A stretch of 64,000 nucleotides of DNA from Dactylis glomerata. Its lineage: Eukaryota; Streptophyta; Magnoliopsida; Poales; Poaceae. Both the position numbers and the translations under genes were made by a program. Positions 1 to 12,398 of the stretch are shown here, in pieces (position 1 is the stretch's first letter; every line of letters starts with the position of its first letter). Below the pieces are notes generated by a model, which was not told the DNA's origin, did not search any database, and was given only the letters and a program-made list of their open reading frames with translations. The stretch covers positions 124,001-188,000 of the forward strand of contig QXEO01001819.1 of assembly GCA_007115705.1 (NCBI GenBank). Direction: 5' to 3'.

Positions 1-18
1 AAAAGTAGAAACAGACAA

Positions 19-1032
19 ATGTCCTTTCAAAGGGATATCGCCAGCAGAAGCAGCGGCGTCTCCAGGAGCATACACCAATTATGCGTTATCATCACTGAAG
101 CAGCAGAAGAAGAAAACAATCACGCTGGCAACAAGGAGGTCGACATGCAAGTCGACAAGATAAGGAGCAATGGCAAGAAAGAGAAGGAGAAAGTGCATGT
201 TTCGGCCGGAGAGTGGAGAATGATCATGACAACTGTCAACCACGGGACTGATGTACCCGCAGATTCAAGAAGAGAAGTTTTAATAGGATACCAATACGCT
301 CTACACCAGCACAAAAAGAAGTTAAGGCAGGAAAGAGACCTGATCATGAGAAGCCCGGATTACAAAAGTACACCAAGTGAAGGATATTGGAGTGAATATA
401 GCAATTCATCAGAGTCCAGCATGGAGAGACAAAGAGACCCAAAGCACAACAGGAGGACAATAGCACAGATAAGAGAGGAGAGTTAGCGAAAAGTCAAAGC
501 CCGCAGTAGTCAGAAGAAGAAGAAGATTTCGTTCAAGAAACACCAGAAGCAGTGTTGGTAGCAGCACAGGCGTACCTACTAACCACACAACCAGAGCCCG
601 GGGACCCACGAGAGCACATGCATCAAGCCGCAATACGAAGTCTTGGGTTAATAGAAGACAAACTAATGGGAAAACTTCCAGAGGAAAAAGTGGCACGCGG
701 AAAAGAAAGGCGAAAAGAAGAATTCAAACGCAAATCCTCGCGAAACAAACCCAATGATTCATCAGAAGATGAGAAGCGACAAAAAAGGAGGGAGGACGCA
801 AGGAACATAATAGCACAAGCACGAGGAAACAACTCGCGCTATGCGTGGAGAGAGGAAAACTATGAAAATGATGAAAAAGAGATGTGCGCGTTATGTTTTA
901 CCCGTAGGGTTCCCAAAACGCGAGTACCCAAAGGTTTCAAACTGCCACATGATCAAGGAAAGTATGACGGGTCGCAGGAGCCTACTCTATGGCTATCAGA
1001 TTACCTGCAAGCAGTACAGATACTCGGAGGAA
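19..1032 (+). pseudogene. gag N-terminal region of the Tat element (first segment)
   Basis: Two open stretches (19-486 and 552-1032) in different frames encode a lysine/arginine/glutamate-rich region. It ends in a stretch (RVPKGFKLPHDQGKYDG, then WLSDYLQAVQ) of the kind that precedes the capsid-like gag domain in grass Ty3/gypsy elements. The frame breaks near 486-552, so this is not one intact protein. At 1032 the gag codon is cut by the nested element, and the same codon is completed at 8293, where the gag domain continues. Nothing upstream of position 1 is visible. Confidence 0.75.
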
Positions 1033-2650
1033 TGATACGTCTCCAACGTATCTATAATTTTTGATGCTCCATGCTTGTTTTTACACCATTTTCCTAATGT
1101 TTTGTTACACTTCGTGGCACTTTTATGCATTTTCTGGAACTAACCTATTAACAAGTCGCCACAGTGCCAGTTCCCTGTTTTCTGCTGTTTTTGTGTTTCA
1201 GAAAAGCTACACAGGAAATATTCTCGGAATTGGACGAAACAAGTTCCTGAAGTCTTATTTTTCCTGGAAGCTTCCAGAGAACCAAAGAGGAGTCGGAGGG
1301 GGGCCACGAGGGCCCCACACACCAGGGCGGCGCGGCCCAGCCCCTGGCCGTGCCCCCTATGTGTGAGGACTCCTCGATCCACCTCTGACGATCCCCTTCG
1401 CCTATAAAGACCTCCCAACGGAAAAAACCTAAGTGCTCGATCAATTTTCCAGAACACATCGCGATCCGCCGCCGTCGTCGACCCGAAGATCGGGAGGGTC
1501 CAGAAGCTCTTCCCACCACCCTGCCGAAGAGGGGAATCGCCACCGGAGGTCTTCTTCATCGCCATGCTTGCCTCCGGAGCGATGAGTGAGTAGCTAGATG
1601 GTTGTCCTCTCCACCATGTGCTTCATGTTTAGATCTCATGAGCTGCCCTACATGATTGAGATCACCGTTATGTAATTCTACATGTTTGGTTTGTTGGGAT
1701 CCGATGAATATTGGTGTTATGATTGAGTTGCTGTACTGAAATATATCTTATGTTATCTCTATGTTGTTTATGATCTTGCATGCTCTCCGTTGTTAGTAGC
1801 TATCTTGGCCGAGTAGTTGCTAGTGACTCCAAGAGGGGGTATTTATGCTCGATAGTGGGTTCATGCCTCTATTTAATCTGGGGGAGCGACAGAAACCTCT
1901 AAGGTTGTAGATGTGCCGTTGCTACTTGGGAGAAAACAACATGCATATGCTCGAGGGCATATGCTTTGTTTACATTACACACTTTGCTTAATGCAATTAT
2001 CTGTTGTTCGCATCTTAATACTCATGGGGTGTTCGGATGATATCCCCGCGAGTGGATTATTAGTCATAGATGCAGTTGGATGGCGGTCTATGTATTTTGT
2101 TGTAATGCCCAGAGTAAATCGCATAGTGATCTTCTTGACATATCACGTTATCTTTATTCTATCAATTGCCCAACTGTAATTTGTTTACCCAGCATGTGTT
2201 ATTTATCTTATGGAGAGACACCACTAGTGAACTGTGGATCCCGGTCCTATTTCCATCATATTGCTATCACCTGTTTACTTTACTCGCACTATTTATTTTA
2301 CTTGCATACTTCTACTGTTTTCCACTCGATACGCTCATACCCTTTGTTTCAAGCAAACCGGTGAGATTGACAACCTCATTGCAAGTTGGGAACAAAGTAT
2401 TTGGTTGTGTTGTGTGCAGGTTCCGCGTTGCAGCTAGCAAAGCAAAGCTTGGACGAGGCGCCCTATAAATTGTCCGAAGTTGTCGCAAGCTAGCAGCATC
2501 ACCTTCAGTCGTTTGCCTGCTCCTCTCCTGATCGACATACCTTGGTTTCTAACTGAGGGAAAAACTTGCTGCTGTGCTTATCATACCTTGCGCTTGGGGT
2601 TTCCAACTGACTGGTTATAATCATCATCATCAACTACACGCCAGCCATCA
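1033..2650 (+). repeat. 5' LTR of the left Athila-type element
   Basis: 1618 bp, TG...CA ends, paired with 6638-8287. A TATA motif (CCTATAAAGA) at 1401-1410 marks the likely promoter. Short ORFs inside it recur in the same positions in the 3' copy but carry no recognisable domain. Confidence 0.92.
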
Positions 2651-2659
2651 AGTCTTTTC

Positions 2660-2677
2660 TGGCGCCGTTGCCGGGGA
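2660..2677 (+). other. Primer binding site, tRNA-Asp type
   Basis: TGGCGCCGTTGCCGGGGA lies 9 bp after the 5' LTR. It is the tRNA-Asp-complementary primer site typical of Athila-group elements. Just downstream, a 49-bp segment is tandemly duplicated (2690-2738 and 2739-2787). Confidence 0.88.
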
Positions 2678-2886
2678 GGAAGTAGAAGACCTCTGCAAGG
2701 GGAGCTTTTCGCACGCACATCCTTTACTTTGTTTTATACCTCTGCAAGGGGAGTTTTTCGCACGCACATCCTTTACTTTGTTTTATAGTTTTGTTTTACT
2801 TTATTTTTACTTGCATCGTTTTATATCAAAAACCCCAAAAAAAATTAGAATCCTTGGTAGTTGTTATTTCTTTACTTCTAGTAATC

Positions 2887-3468
2887 ATGTTGTTCCCTAA
2901 GTACGTTTTGGAGGACCTCTCAGTAGGTAGTGGTTCGATTATTGGAAAAAGTAACATTGAGGAGTTCTTTAATCATATTAGTATGCATAAGGAAATTGAG
3001 GAAAAATCTTTGGTTGAGCTTGCTCCTAGTTATGAAGTTGCTTCTGCTTATCTAATTCACATGTTGGAAGCTAGGTTTGCTAGCCTTAATCCTTTTATGC
3101 AATACATGTTCCTTAAGCTTCATGAAATTAAGGATCCCAAAAATAAAGCTTTTATCTTGGAAACTTTGCACATAGAATTTAGAGATGTTGCAATTGAGAC
3201 TAGGAAAGTTTTTAAGAAGTTTAATAAGCTTGGTTCGCCTGTTGAAATTGTTGGTACACCCAATGAAGATTCTAGAATGCCAATACCTTGTAAACTTGTA
3301 GGAATTCATGATGCCTTGGAAACTAATTTTAGTTGGATTTGTCCTAAAAATCTTTTTGATGAAAATAGTGTACCAAGGCGTGACTACAAGGGGTACTCAA
3401 AACCTCATTTGGATAGTATTCATTTCTTTGTTCCTATGGATCTTAATGCTCCTTCTGATGTTACTTGA
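2887..3468 (+). CDS. Uncharacterised 193-aa protein of the left Athila-type element
   Basis: This ORF occupies the position where the sister element at 42427-50860 carries gag-protease, behind a near-identical leader. I chose the ATG at 2887 because the open frame upstream (from 2791) lies in leader sequence shared with the sister element, whose own ORF starts at the corresponding place. The predicted product is soluble and mixed alpha/charged (many E, K, H; segments such as SIIGKSNIEEFFNHISMHKE). It has no zinc knuckle, no capsid-like gag motif, no protease motif and no membrane segment. I do not recognise the family. The frame is fully open, although LTR divergence suggests the copy is old. 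It could be a degenerate gag replacement or a captured host sequence. Confidence 0.6.
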   Translation: MLFPKYVLEDLSVGSGSIIGKSNIEEFFNHISMHKEIEEKSLVELAPSYEVASAYLIHMLEARFASLNPFMQYMFLKLHEIKDPKNKAFILETLHIEFRDVAIETRKVFKKFNKLGSPVEIVGTPNEDSRMPIPCKLVGIHDALETNFSWICPKNLFDENSVPRRDYKGYSKPHLDSIHFFVPMDLNAPSDVT

Positions 3469-6400
3469 TTCGCAATTTTCTGCGCCTAGCTCAAAGGCGT
3501 TAAAGAAAAGCACTCTTGGGAGATAACCCAATGTTTTATTTTCAGTACTTTTTCTTTTATTTGAGTCTTGGAAGTCATTACTAATGTAATTACCTCTCCT
3601 TATCATTTTTATTTTATTGTTGTACCAAGAGAAGCCTCTAATTTGAGTGAGGTAAAGATTTGGGGATGTTGCTATCCTGAAACTGTTTTCGGTGCTGCAC
3701 CGTAAAAATTTGTGAAAATTCTCTGTATATCTTTTGGACATGAAATTTCTTGTGAATATGCCCCAGGTTATATCCAAACTTTCGTTAGTTAAACACTTTT
3801 TGATTTGAGCAACAGAAAACCCCTCAAAATTTTGACCTTTGTCAGCTGTTCTGTTTTGACAGATTTCTGCCACTATTCGTTTTTGCCGCTTTATCGCTTT
3901 CTTTTTGAGTTCTTTTGATCACGGAACTTTTTGGAAAGTTGCTACAGTGGTATATACTTTATATGTGGTGGTTTTGGGTTGAAACCTGAAGCAAAAGAGG
4001 TTGATTATATGCTATGCTTACACTAATGTTGCTAATAGATTTGTGTTTAGTTTTGTATGAAGGAAGTTTTCAAGTGTAGGGATTGGAGAATGATGAGATG
4101 AGTTGAAGAATGGACAAAAGCTCAAGCTTGGGGATGCCCATGCATCACCCCAAGAAATATCCAAGAAGTACAAGCGTCAAAGCTTGGGGATGCCCCCGAG
4201 GCACCCCTTCTTCATCGGCAAAAATCAGGTCACCTTTCAAGACACTATATTTTTATTGCTTCATGCACTATGTGTTTTTCTTGGAGCGTCAATTGTTTTA
4301 GTTTTCATTATTAGTTTTGTTTTGTTTGCTGCAATAAATGGTTGGACCCCAACAAATTTCTTTTGGAGAAGTTGCCTTGCTTTTCATTTGCCAAGAACGC
4401 TCTAGTTTTCACTCTTATCAAAAACCGAGTGTTCTTCTTTTTCTGCTACTGCTTTTAGTTTTCATTTTCGCCTTGATTTGCGTTCAGATCTTTTTATATT
4501 TATTTATCAAGGTGTATTTTTGCCTCTGATCTTTATTGGTTTTTATCAAAAGAGGTGTTTATAAAATTTTTGAATGGTGTTGGAAAAGAGAAAAAGCTTT
4601 ATGCAAAAAAGTGGTACAAGAAGGAGCTTGTGTAGACTACGGCTTAGGCTTTTTCATGTCATGCTTGATGTCTTTTTGATAGTATGCTTTGTGGTTTTTC
4701 TGTAGCATGACTTGTCTCAAATAACTAAGATATATTTATTTATCAAGGTGTATTTTTGCCTCTGATCTTTATTGGTTTTTATCAAAAGAGGTGTTTATAA
4801 ATTTTTTGAATGGTGTTGGAAAAGAGAAAAAGCTTTATGCAAAAAAGTGGTACAAGAAGGAGCTTGTGTAGACTACGGCTTAGGCTTTTTCATGTCATGC
4901 TTGATGTCTTTTTGATAGTATGCTTAGTGGTTTTGCTGTAGCATGACTTGTCTCAAATAACTAAGATTTCTTAATGAGCTTTTGAAAAAATCATGCGTTG
5001 TTTTAATTATTTGGAAGCATTATTTTGGTTTTTTCCTTGATGCTTTATTTGGGTTGACTTGGCGCATGCTCACACATGTTAGACTCTTACAAAGTCGCCA
5101 ATAGCCTCTATGATCATTTAGTTTTTGACTTTTGATGCCATCCTATGCTTCTTTTAATGTTGCTTTGTCGCTTTGCATGATTATGGCCATTATTGCTCTC
5201 TTAGTTGGTCGCTCTCAGTCTTTTGCTAGCTCTCGCCTTGTACTGAGTATGAGCTCTACTCGTGCATCCAACTCCTAAAAACCAAGTTTGCCAAAGTGTC
5301 CACCATACATACCTATTAGCAATTTGCTATTCCAAGTAAATTTGACTTGCTTTTATTTTCTCTTCAAATTAAACTCTTACCAGTGTTATGCGAAAATTGG
5401 TCAGTAAAGCTCTCACGAACCGGAAGGCACACTTTACTTTTTCTTGTTCTTAAAAATTTGACATTGTGGTCTCTTATGTTGATTTATTATGCTTGCAAGT
5501 TGTAAGTTGGAGACTAGCCCAACCATGCTGTCATGGGGCAAGCTTTCAACATTGCACTTCTTATTTGAGTTGATATCGTGATCTTTTATTTATGGATGCC
5601 TGCGGTGTGAAATGAATTGGGAATCTTGCGGGGATCATAGAGTTTGTATATGTGTTAGGGAAATGCCTGGGCCGCCAATCTAAGCCATGCATAATTCATG
5701 GTGGAAATTTACAGCATACCCATAGTGGACATTCAACGACGCATCTCAAAATAAAAAGCTAAACAAATAGCAAATAAAAGAGATGTCGAGGTGTTCATTG
5801 TCTGCTTGTCCTGTCATTTTGATGTGGACTTGTTCCATGTCATCGGGCACGGAGGAACCCCGTTAGCGGTTCTCGATGATACATATATACTTACAATGAC
5901 AAGAGCCTTGCTTGGAACTCTAAGTTAAGTAGCATGAGGTTTGGGTACACGTATTCACGGGGCACGAGGTTTTCGACTTATGATTTTCCAAGCATATGCA
6001 TCATAATTGTTCTCGCATTAACTTTAACCGTTCAAGATGCTTATGATGGGGGCAATGAGAGCTCAAAGCCGGTAAGTACCATAATTTTTGAAGGTTATAA
6101 AACTTGCAATCTCTGCTTCCCTCCGCGAAGGGCCTTTCTTTTACTTTTATGTTGAGTCACCACCTTCTATCTTTATGCACCATTAATAGAGCATAGTTGT
6201 CATTCTTAGTATAATGTGCATTGTCCCAAAGTCTTCATTGATTGATTCATATTGTTGGTTTCACTTGTTCTCAAAATATTTGTATCTAGTCGCCCTCTTA
6301 AACTTGAAGGTGTCCTATGCATTTATGTTTTGCTCTCCATGAAGGACAAGCTGAAAACTATTTGTATGTATTTCCTTATGATTTGAACACACGTTTGACT

Positions 6401-6637
6401 TTCATTGTTTCATTTTCATGATCTTTTGTTTGTGTTCATTTTCATGTTATAACATGGTTGCTAAGTTTTTATTGTCAAGATTATATCTTTCATGCCCATG
6501 TTTTAAGTTCTTATGATCCCAGCTCACAACGCTTACATATATGATCAAGATTTTGTAGGTGCATGTCACCTCAAAAATTATTCTTTTGTTATCACTTACC
6601 TACTCGAGGACGAGCAGGAGTTAAGCTTGGGGATGCT
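3469..6637 (+). other. Long non-coding 3' internal region of the left Athila-type element
   Basis: No convincing ORF. The segment is homologous, in inverted orientation, to 44050-46976 of the right Athila-type element, including the junction after the ORF (TCAAAGGCGTTAAAGAAAAG at about 3492) and several AGCTTGGGGATGCC repeats around 4121-4196. It ends with the polypurine-like tract before 6638. Conservation of 3 kb of non-coding sequence suggests packaging or cis-acting functions (inference). Confidence 0.7.
4494..4965 (+). repeat. 236-bp direct tandem duplication
   Basis: The sequence at about 4494-4729 is repeated with few changes at about 4730-4965 (offset 236 bp). The homologous region of the right Athila-type element (about 45740-45990) has only one copy, so the duplication is specific to this element. 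Confidence 0.85.
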
Positions 6638-8287
6638 TGATACGTCTCCAACGTATCTATAATTTTTGATGCTCCATGCTTGTTTTTACACCATTTGCCT
6701 AATGTTTCGTTACACTTCGTGGCACTTTTATGCATTTTCCGGAACTAACCTATTAACAAGTCGCCACAGTGCCAGTTCCTTGTTTTCTGCTGTTTTTGTG
6801 TTTCAGAAAAGCTACACAAGAAATATTCTCGGAATTGGACGAAACAAGTTCCTGAAGTCTTATTTTTCCCGGAAGCTTCCAGAGAACCGAAGAGGATTCG
6901 GAGGGGGGCCACGAGGGCCCCACACACCAGGGCGGCGCGGCCCAGCCCCTGGTCGCGCCCCCTATGTGTGAGGACTCCTCGGTCCACCTCTGACGATGCC
7001 CCTTCGCCTATAAAGACCCCCCGACGGAAATAACCTAAGTGCTCGATCAATTTTCCAGAACACATCGCGACCCGCCGCCGCCGTCGACCCGAAGATCGGG
7101 AGGGTCCAGAAGCTCTTCCCGGCACCCTGCCAGAGAGGGGAATCGCCACCGGAGGTCTTCCTCATCGCCATGCTTGCCTCCGGAGCGATGAGTGAGTAGT
7201 CTACCTTGGACTATGGGTCCATAGGAGTAGCTAGATGGTTGTCCTCTCCACCATGTGCTTCATGTTTAGATCTCATGAGCTGCCCTACATGATTGAGATC
7301 ACCGTTATGTAATTCTACATGTTTGGTTTGTTGGGATCCGATGAATATTGGTGTTATGATTGAGTTGTTGTACTGAAATATATCTTATGTTATCTCTATG
7401 TTGTTTATGATCTTGCATGCTCTCCGTTGTTAGTAGCTATCTTGGCCGAGTAGTTGCTAGTGACTCCAAGAGGGGGTATTTATGCTCGATAGTGGGTTCA
7501 TGCCTCTATTTAATCTGGGGGAGTGACAGAAACCTCTAAGGTTGTAGATGTGCTGTTGCTACTAGGGAGAAAACAACATTCATATGCTCGAGGGCATATG
7601 CTTTGTTTACATTACACACTTTGCTTAATGCAATTATCTGTTGTTCGCAACTTAATACTCATGGGGTGTTCGGATGATATCCCCGCGAGTGGATTATTAG
7701 TCATAGATGCAGTTGGATGGCGGTCTATGTATTTTGTTGTAATGCCCAGAGTAAATCACATAGTGATCTTCTTGACATATCACGTTATCTTTATTCTATC
7801 AATTGCCCAACTGTAATTTGTTTACCCAGCATGTGTTATTTATCTTATGGAGAGACACCACTAGTGAACTGTGGATCCCGGTCCTATTTCCATCATATTG
7901 CTATCACCTATTTACTTTACTCGCACTATTTATTTTACTCGCATACTTCTACTGTTTTCCACTCGATACGCTCATACCCTTTGTTTCAAGCAAACCGGTG
8001 AGATTGACAACCTCATTGCAAGTTGGGAACAAAGTATTTGGTTGTGTTGAGTGCAGGTTCCGCATTGCAGCTAGCAAAGCAAAGCTTGGACGAGGCGCCC
8101 TATAAATTGTCTGAAGCTGTCACAAGCTAGCAGAATCACCTTCAGTCGTTTGCCTGCTTCTCTCCTGATCGACATACCTTGGTTTCTAACTGAGGGAAAA
8201 ACTTGCTGGTGTGCTCATCATACCTTGCGCTTGGGGTTTCCAACTGACTGGTTATAATCATCATCATCAACTACACGCCAGCCATCA
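6638..8287 (+). repeat. 3' LTR of the left Athila-type element
   Basis: 1650 bp, homologous to 1033-2650, with the TATA motif near 7008-7014. It contains about 28 bp (CTACCTTGGACTATGGGTCC at about 7201 and neighbours) missing from the 5' copy. The right element's LTR has the same segment, so the 5' copy lost it. Confidence 0.92.
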
Positions 8288-8292
8288 AGGAA

Positions 8293-10550
8293 CAAGAGCA
8301 ACAGCCATGCAAAGTTTGCAGTTACACCTCACCGGCGCAGCACGGTCCTGGTTAAATACCTTACCCAACGATTCCATCGGAAGTTGGGAGGAGTTAGAGA
8401 GTCAATTCGCAAGAAATTTTCGCTCAACATATAAGCAACTAGCATCACTGGAGGAAGTCAAATCGTGCGTACAGAAAAGAGACGAAACCCTACGCTCTTA
8501 TATACAATGCTGGAGCGTAATCAAAAATTCAGCAGAAGACGTCTCCGATGAAAGAGCAATAGACGCTTTTTCGAGTGGCCTTCGTCGTTCGGACCTAGTA
8601 GAAGAAATAGGGAGAACGAGGCCAAGGACAGTGTCTGAGCTAATGGAAGTAGCCAACAGATTTGCCGATAGAGAAGACGCGTATAACAACAAAAGGGGGT
8701 GTTCACCAGAAGTCGACAAAACAAGTAGACAAAGGCGATGGTACCGCAACGGCGACAACCCTGGAAGGCGAAATCAAATAGCCGCGGGATATGACGGAAG
8801 GAATGAGGAAGACTATGAAAGCAAAGAGTTTCAAGCAAGAGATAATAGGGGAAAGGAGAAATCAAGGTACTCGGGTCCCTCTGCAGAAGATATGTTGTAT
8901 GGTCCTTGTCGCATCCATTATGCGTACCTGGACGGGAAAAGAGTCTCCAACCATCAGATGAAGGATTGCAGAACCTTCCTAAGATTGCAAAGCGCCATGG
9001 ATTCAAGCCAAGGAACATGACAGGGAGGAAAAAGCACGAGTCAAGGATATCAAATGCAGCGACTCGCGAAACAACTGGAGTCAAAGGTATATATATCATC
9101 AATGATTCAACCAGTACCAAAGTCAAAGAAAGAATGGAAGAGCATATCCAGACAGGTCAACCTGGCAATATCATCACCACCAGCTACTATAGAGTATCTA
9201 AGGTGGTCTGATCAACCGGTTAGATTTAGCAAAGTAGACCACCCAAGGAAAGTTCCCAGGCCAGGGCACGCACCGATGGTACTAAAGGCGCAAATAGGGG
9301 GATATGACATCGGGAGAGTATTCATGGATGCAAGAAGTGGCATAAACCTGATATATGCAAGAAGTTTGAGGGCAATGTGCATCTCACTGGAAAGTCTAAA
9401 GCCAACAGATTGTTCTTTCCACGGAATAGTACCAGGAAGCGCAAATTACCCTCTCGGGAAAATAGAACTCGACGTTTGCTTCGGCAGCAGTAGCAATTAC
9501 CGCAGAGAAAAGTTGGAGTTCGAAGTTATGGATTGGCCTTCACAATATCATGCAATCCTGGGACGCCCAGCATTTGCAAAATTCATGGCAGTACCTCATT
9601 ACGCGTATCTTACACTAAAGATCCCAGGACCCAAAGGAACAATCACGGTGCAGGGCAGCTTTGAAGTATCCAACACCTGTGACAAAGAATTTAATAGACT
9701 GGCGCAGACCTTCGGCATGACAGCAGAATACGCGAGACTAAAAGGCGAAACCGACCACAACATGCTACCCGATGTCAGGCGATCCCTGCCAGATCAGGCT
9801 TTCGATGCAACTCAAGACTCAAAGAAAATCCAGATTCACCCTACGGACCCGAACAAGACTACCTCTATAGCAGTAAACCTGGATCCCGCATAGGAAAGCG
9901 CGCTCGTCGAGTTCCTCCGTGAGCGCTGGGAAATCTTCGCCTGGTGTCCTTCGGACATGCCAGGGGTTCCTAGGGAACTCGTCGAGCATGCACTAAACGT
10001 TGATCCAAAAGCGAAACCAGTCAAACAACCGTTGAGGAGATTCGACAAACCCAAAAGGAAAGCAATAGCATCCGAGCTACACAGACTTGAAAACGCAGGG
10101 TTCATCCGAGAAATCAAAGCATCGACTTGGGTATCTAATCCAGTTATAGTCCCCAAGAAAAACACAGATGTGCAAAGAGTGTGTGTCGACTACATATCTC
10201 TCAACAAGCATTGTCCAAAGGATCCCTTCCCTCTACCTCGCATTGATCAGATTATTGACTCAACAGCGGGGTGCGCAAGGCTTTCCTTCCTGGATGTATA
10301 CTCTGGCTACAACCAGATAAAGTTGAAGAAACAAGACGAGGAAAAAACAGCTTTCATAACACCTTATGGCGTGTTCTGCTACCAAGTCATGCCTTTTGGC
10401 CTAAAAAACACAGGAGCAACCTATCAGAGGATGACGCAAAACTGCCTCGGAAGTCAAATAGGACGAAACATCCAAGTCTACATCGACGACGTGGTCATTA
10501 CAACAAGAGAAGAGGAGTCCTTAATCAGTGATTTACCAGAAACCTTCGAC
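8293..10550 (+). pseudogene. Tat element gag (rest), protease and N-terminal RT
   Basis: Continues the gag frame from 1032. The gag domain spans about 8300-8700 (WLNTLP, WEELESQF, ETLRSYIQ). The protease region is about 9260-9720, ending with the conserved ILGRPAF. The catalytic loop reads D-A-R-S-G where relatives usually have a small residue instead of R. RT begins near 9957 (PGVPRELVEHAL) and reaches the YIDD box at about 10480. Two in-frame stops (TGA at 9018-9020, TAG at 9891-9893) break the polyprotein. RT is cut at 10550 after the codon for D and resumes in frame at 18950. Confidence 0.88.
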
Positions 10551-12398
10551 TGAAGGGTTTCGCAGCATAGAAAACAAAATTTTCCTACGAAGACGAACAG
10601 AAACAGCCAAGATCTGATCTACGAGATGCAAAACAACGAGCGAGAGAGATTAGATCTACATACCCTTGTAGATCGCACAGCGGAAACGTTCAGATGAACG
10701 TGGTCGGCGTAGTCGTACTAGCGTCTCCTCCTCGCGATCCGATCCGATCCAAGCGCCACAACGGGCGACGCCTCCGAGCGTTGCACACGTACAGCGCAGC
10801 GACGACTCCTCCTCCTCGGTCCAGCAAGGTGCGGTGGAGTGGTAGATGGGATCAGCAGCACGACGGTGTGGTGCTTATGGTGGAGAGTATCTGCGGGCAG
10901 AGCTTCGCCTACACGCGCGAGGTGGAAGAAGATAGGCAAAGATCTAGTCAAACTAGGGCAAAAGAGAGCTACATCTGAGACAACGGGGCAGCACGGCGGC
11001 TGATCAAAATCTCCGCAATACGTCCTGATCTGGTCTCCTTATATAGCCGCACGCACCATACGTGCCTTGGAGAACGAGCCAGGGTTTCCGAGACCCACCG
11101 CCTGACGCGTGATCGCGTGCGGCGCACATCGTGCGGAACAAGTCCGCCCCGGCCTGGCGTGGAGTTCACGCCCAGCTTGATCGAACCATCGATCGCTGGC
11201 GCGGTCAGGAATCGATCGTATCGATCGGCTGATCGCATGCCGTGCGTGCACGATGCATGCACATGGGCCAAGGCCCATGCGTGTGTGGCTGGCCGCACCT
11301 TGTTTTTTTTTTCTTTTTCTTTTCTTTGCCTTTTCTTTTGTAGTTTGTCTAGATGAACTACAAAATTAGTTCATTAGCAAAACTTTCTGCGGACTACTTT
11401 TTAGCCCATATTTATTTTTAGTAAATAAATATATGTATTAATATTTATTAATTCAATTAATTAATAAATCATTAATCATCTTCCCGGAACAATTCCGTAA
11501 CTCTCTAAAACAATTTTCATAAATCCCGAAACTACCCTAGCGTCGATGAGTGTTAAGTGTGTGACCCTACGGGTTCGAGAATGTGCGGACATGATCACCA
11601 TCAATAATCAATAGCGGGATCTGGAAATCCATATTGATTCCCACATATTCAACGAAGATCATTATCGGTGAACCACGATGTCAGGATTCAATTAATCCCG
11701 TATACAAATTCCTTTGTCTCGCGATATTTTACTCGCCCGAGATTCGATCGTCGGCATCGCCATACCTAGTTCAATCTCGTTCACAGCAAGTACTCTTTAC
11801 TCGTTCCGTAATCCAATATCACCCTGTGATTAAACTCATTAATCACGTGTTTGCAAACGGTGTATGATATTGATTACCGAGTGGGCCCGGAGTATATCTC
11901 TCCGACATGGGAGGGACAAATCCCATCTCGATACATGCAACCCAACAAGTACTTTCCGATTACCCGAGAGACACATTTATGATCACTCTCTCATAGAGTG
12001 ACGTTTGATGACCTCAAAGCTCTTTTCCGGTACCAGGGAGTGGCATTATCTCATGGTCTAAGGAATAGGATACTGACATAGGAAAAGCTACGCAATTGTG
12101 AACACAATGACACGATCTAATTGCTGTGCTTAATTTGGGTCTGTCCATCACATCATTCTCCTAATGATATGACCTCATTATTAATCGACAACTCATGTCT
12201 ATGGTTAGGAAACCTTAACCATCATTAATCAATGAGCTAGTCTAGTAGAGGCATACTAGGGACACGGTATTGTTCATAAACCACACAAGTATTAATGTTT
12301 CCGCTTAATACAATTCTAGCATGGAATATAAACATTATCATGAACAAGAAATATGATAATAACAATATTATTATTGCCTCTAGGGCATATTTCCTTCA
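10551..12398 (-). repeat. 3' LTR (minus-strand sense) of the copia element
   Basis: 1848 bp; partner of 17096-18944. TATA motif (TATATAAGG on the minus strand) at 11037-11045. Tall open frames here are GC-rich LTR shadows repeated in the other copy. Confidence 0.93.

Larger units (their letters stand above)
1033..8287 (+). mobile_element. Athila-type non-autonomous LTR retrotransposon (7255 bp) nested in Tat gag
   Basis: The LTRs start TGATACGTC and end GCCATCA. The target duplication AGGAA is present at 1028-1032 and 8288-8292. An 18-nt primer site for tRNA-Asp follows the 5' LTR, and a purine-rich tract (AGCTTGGGGATGC) precedes the 3' LTR. The 4-kb internal region has one 193-aa ORF and no RT, RNase H or integrase, so mobility needed enzymes in trans. 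LTRs, leader and 3' region are homologous to the element at 42427-50860. It resembles the Triticeae Sabrina-type Athila families, but I cannot verify the name. The two LTRs differ by roughly 40 substitutions plus an extra segment of about 28 bp in the 3' copy. Confidence 0.92.

Noticed and set aside
10694..11356. Several 75-110-aa frames repeated at 17239-17889
   Set aside because: They lie in GC-rich LTR sequence of the copia element on both strands, with no domain or codon pattern.
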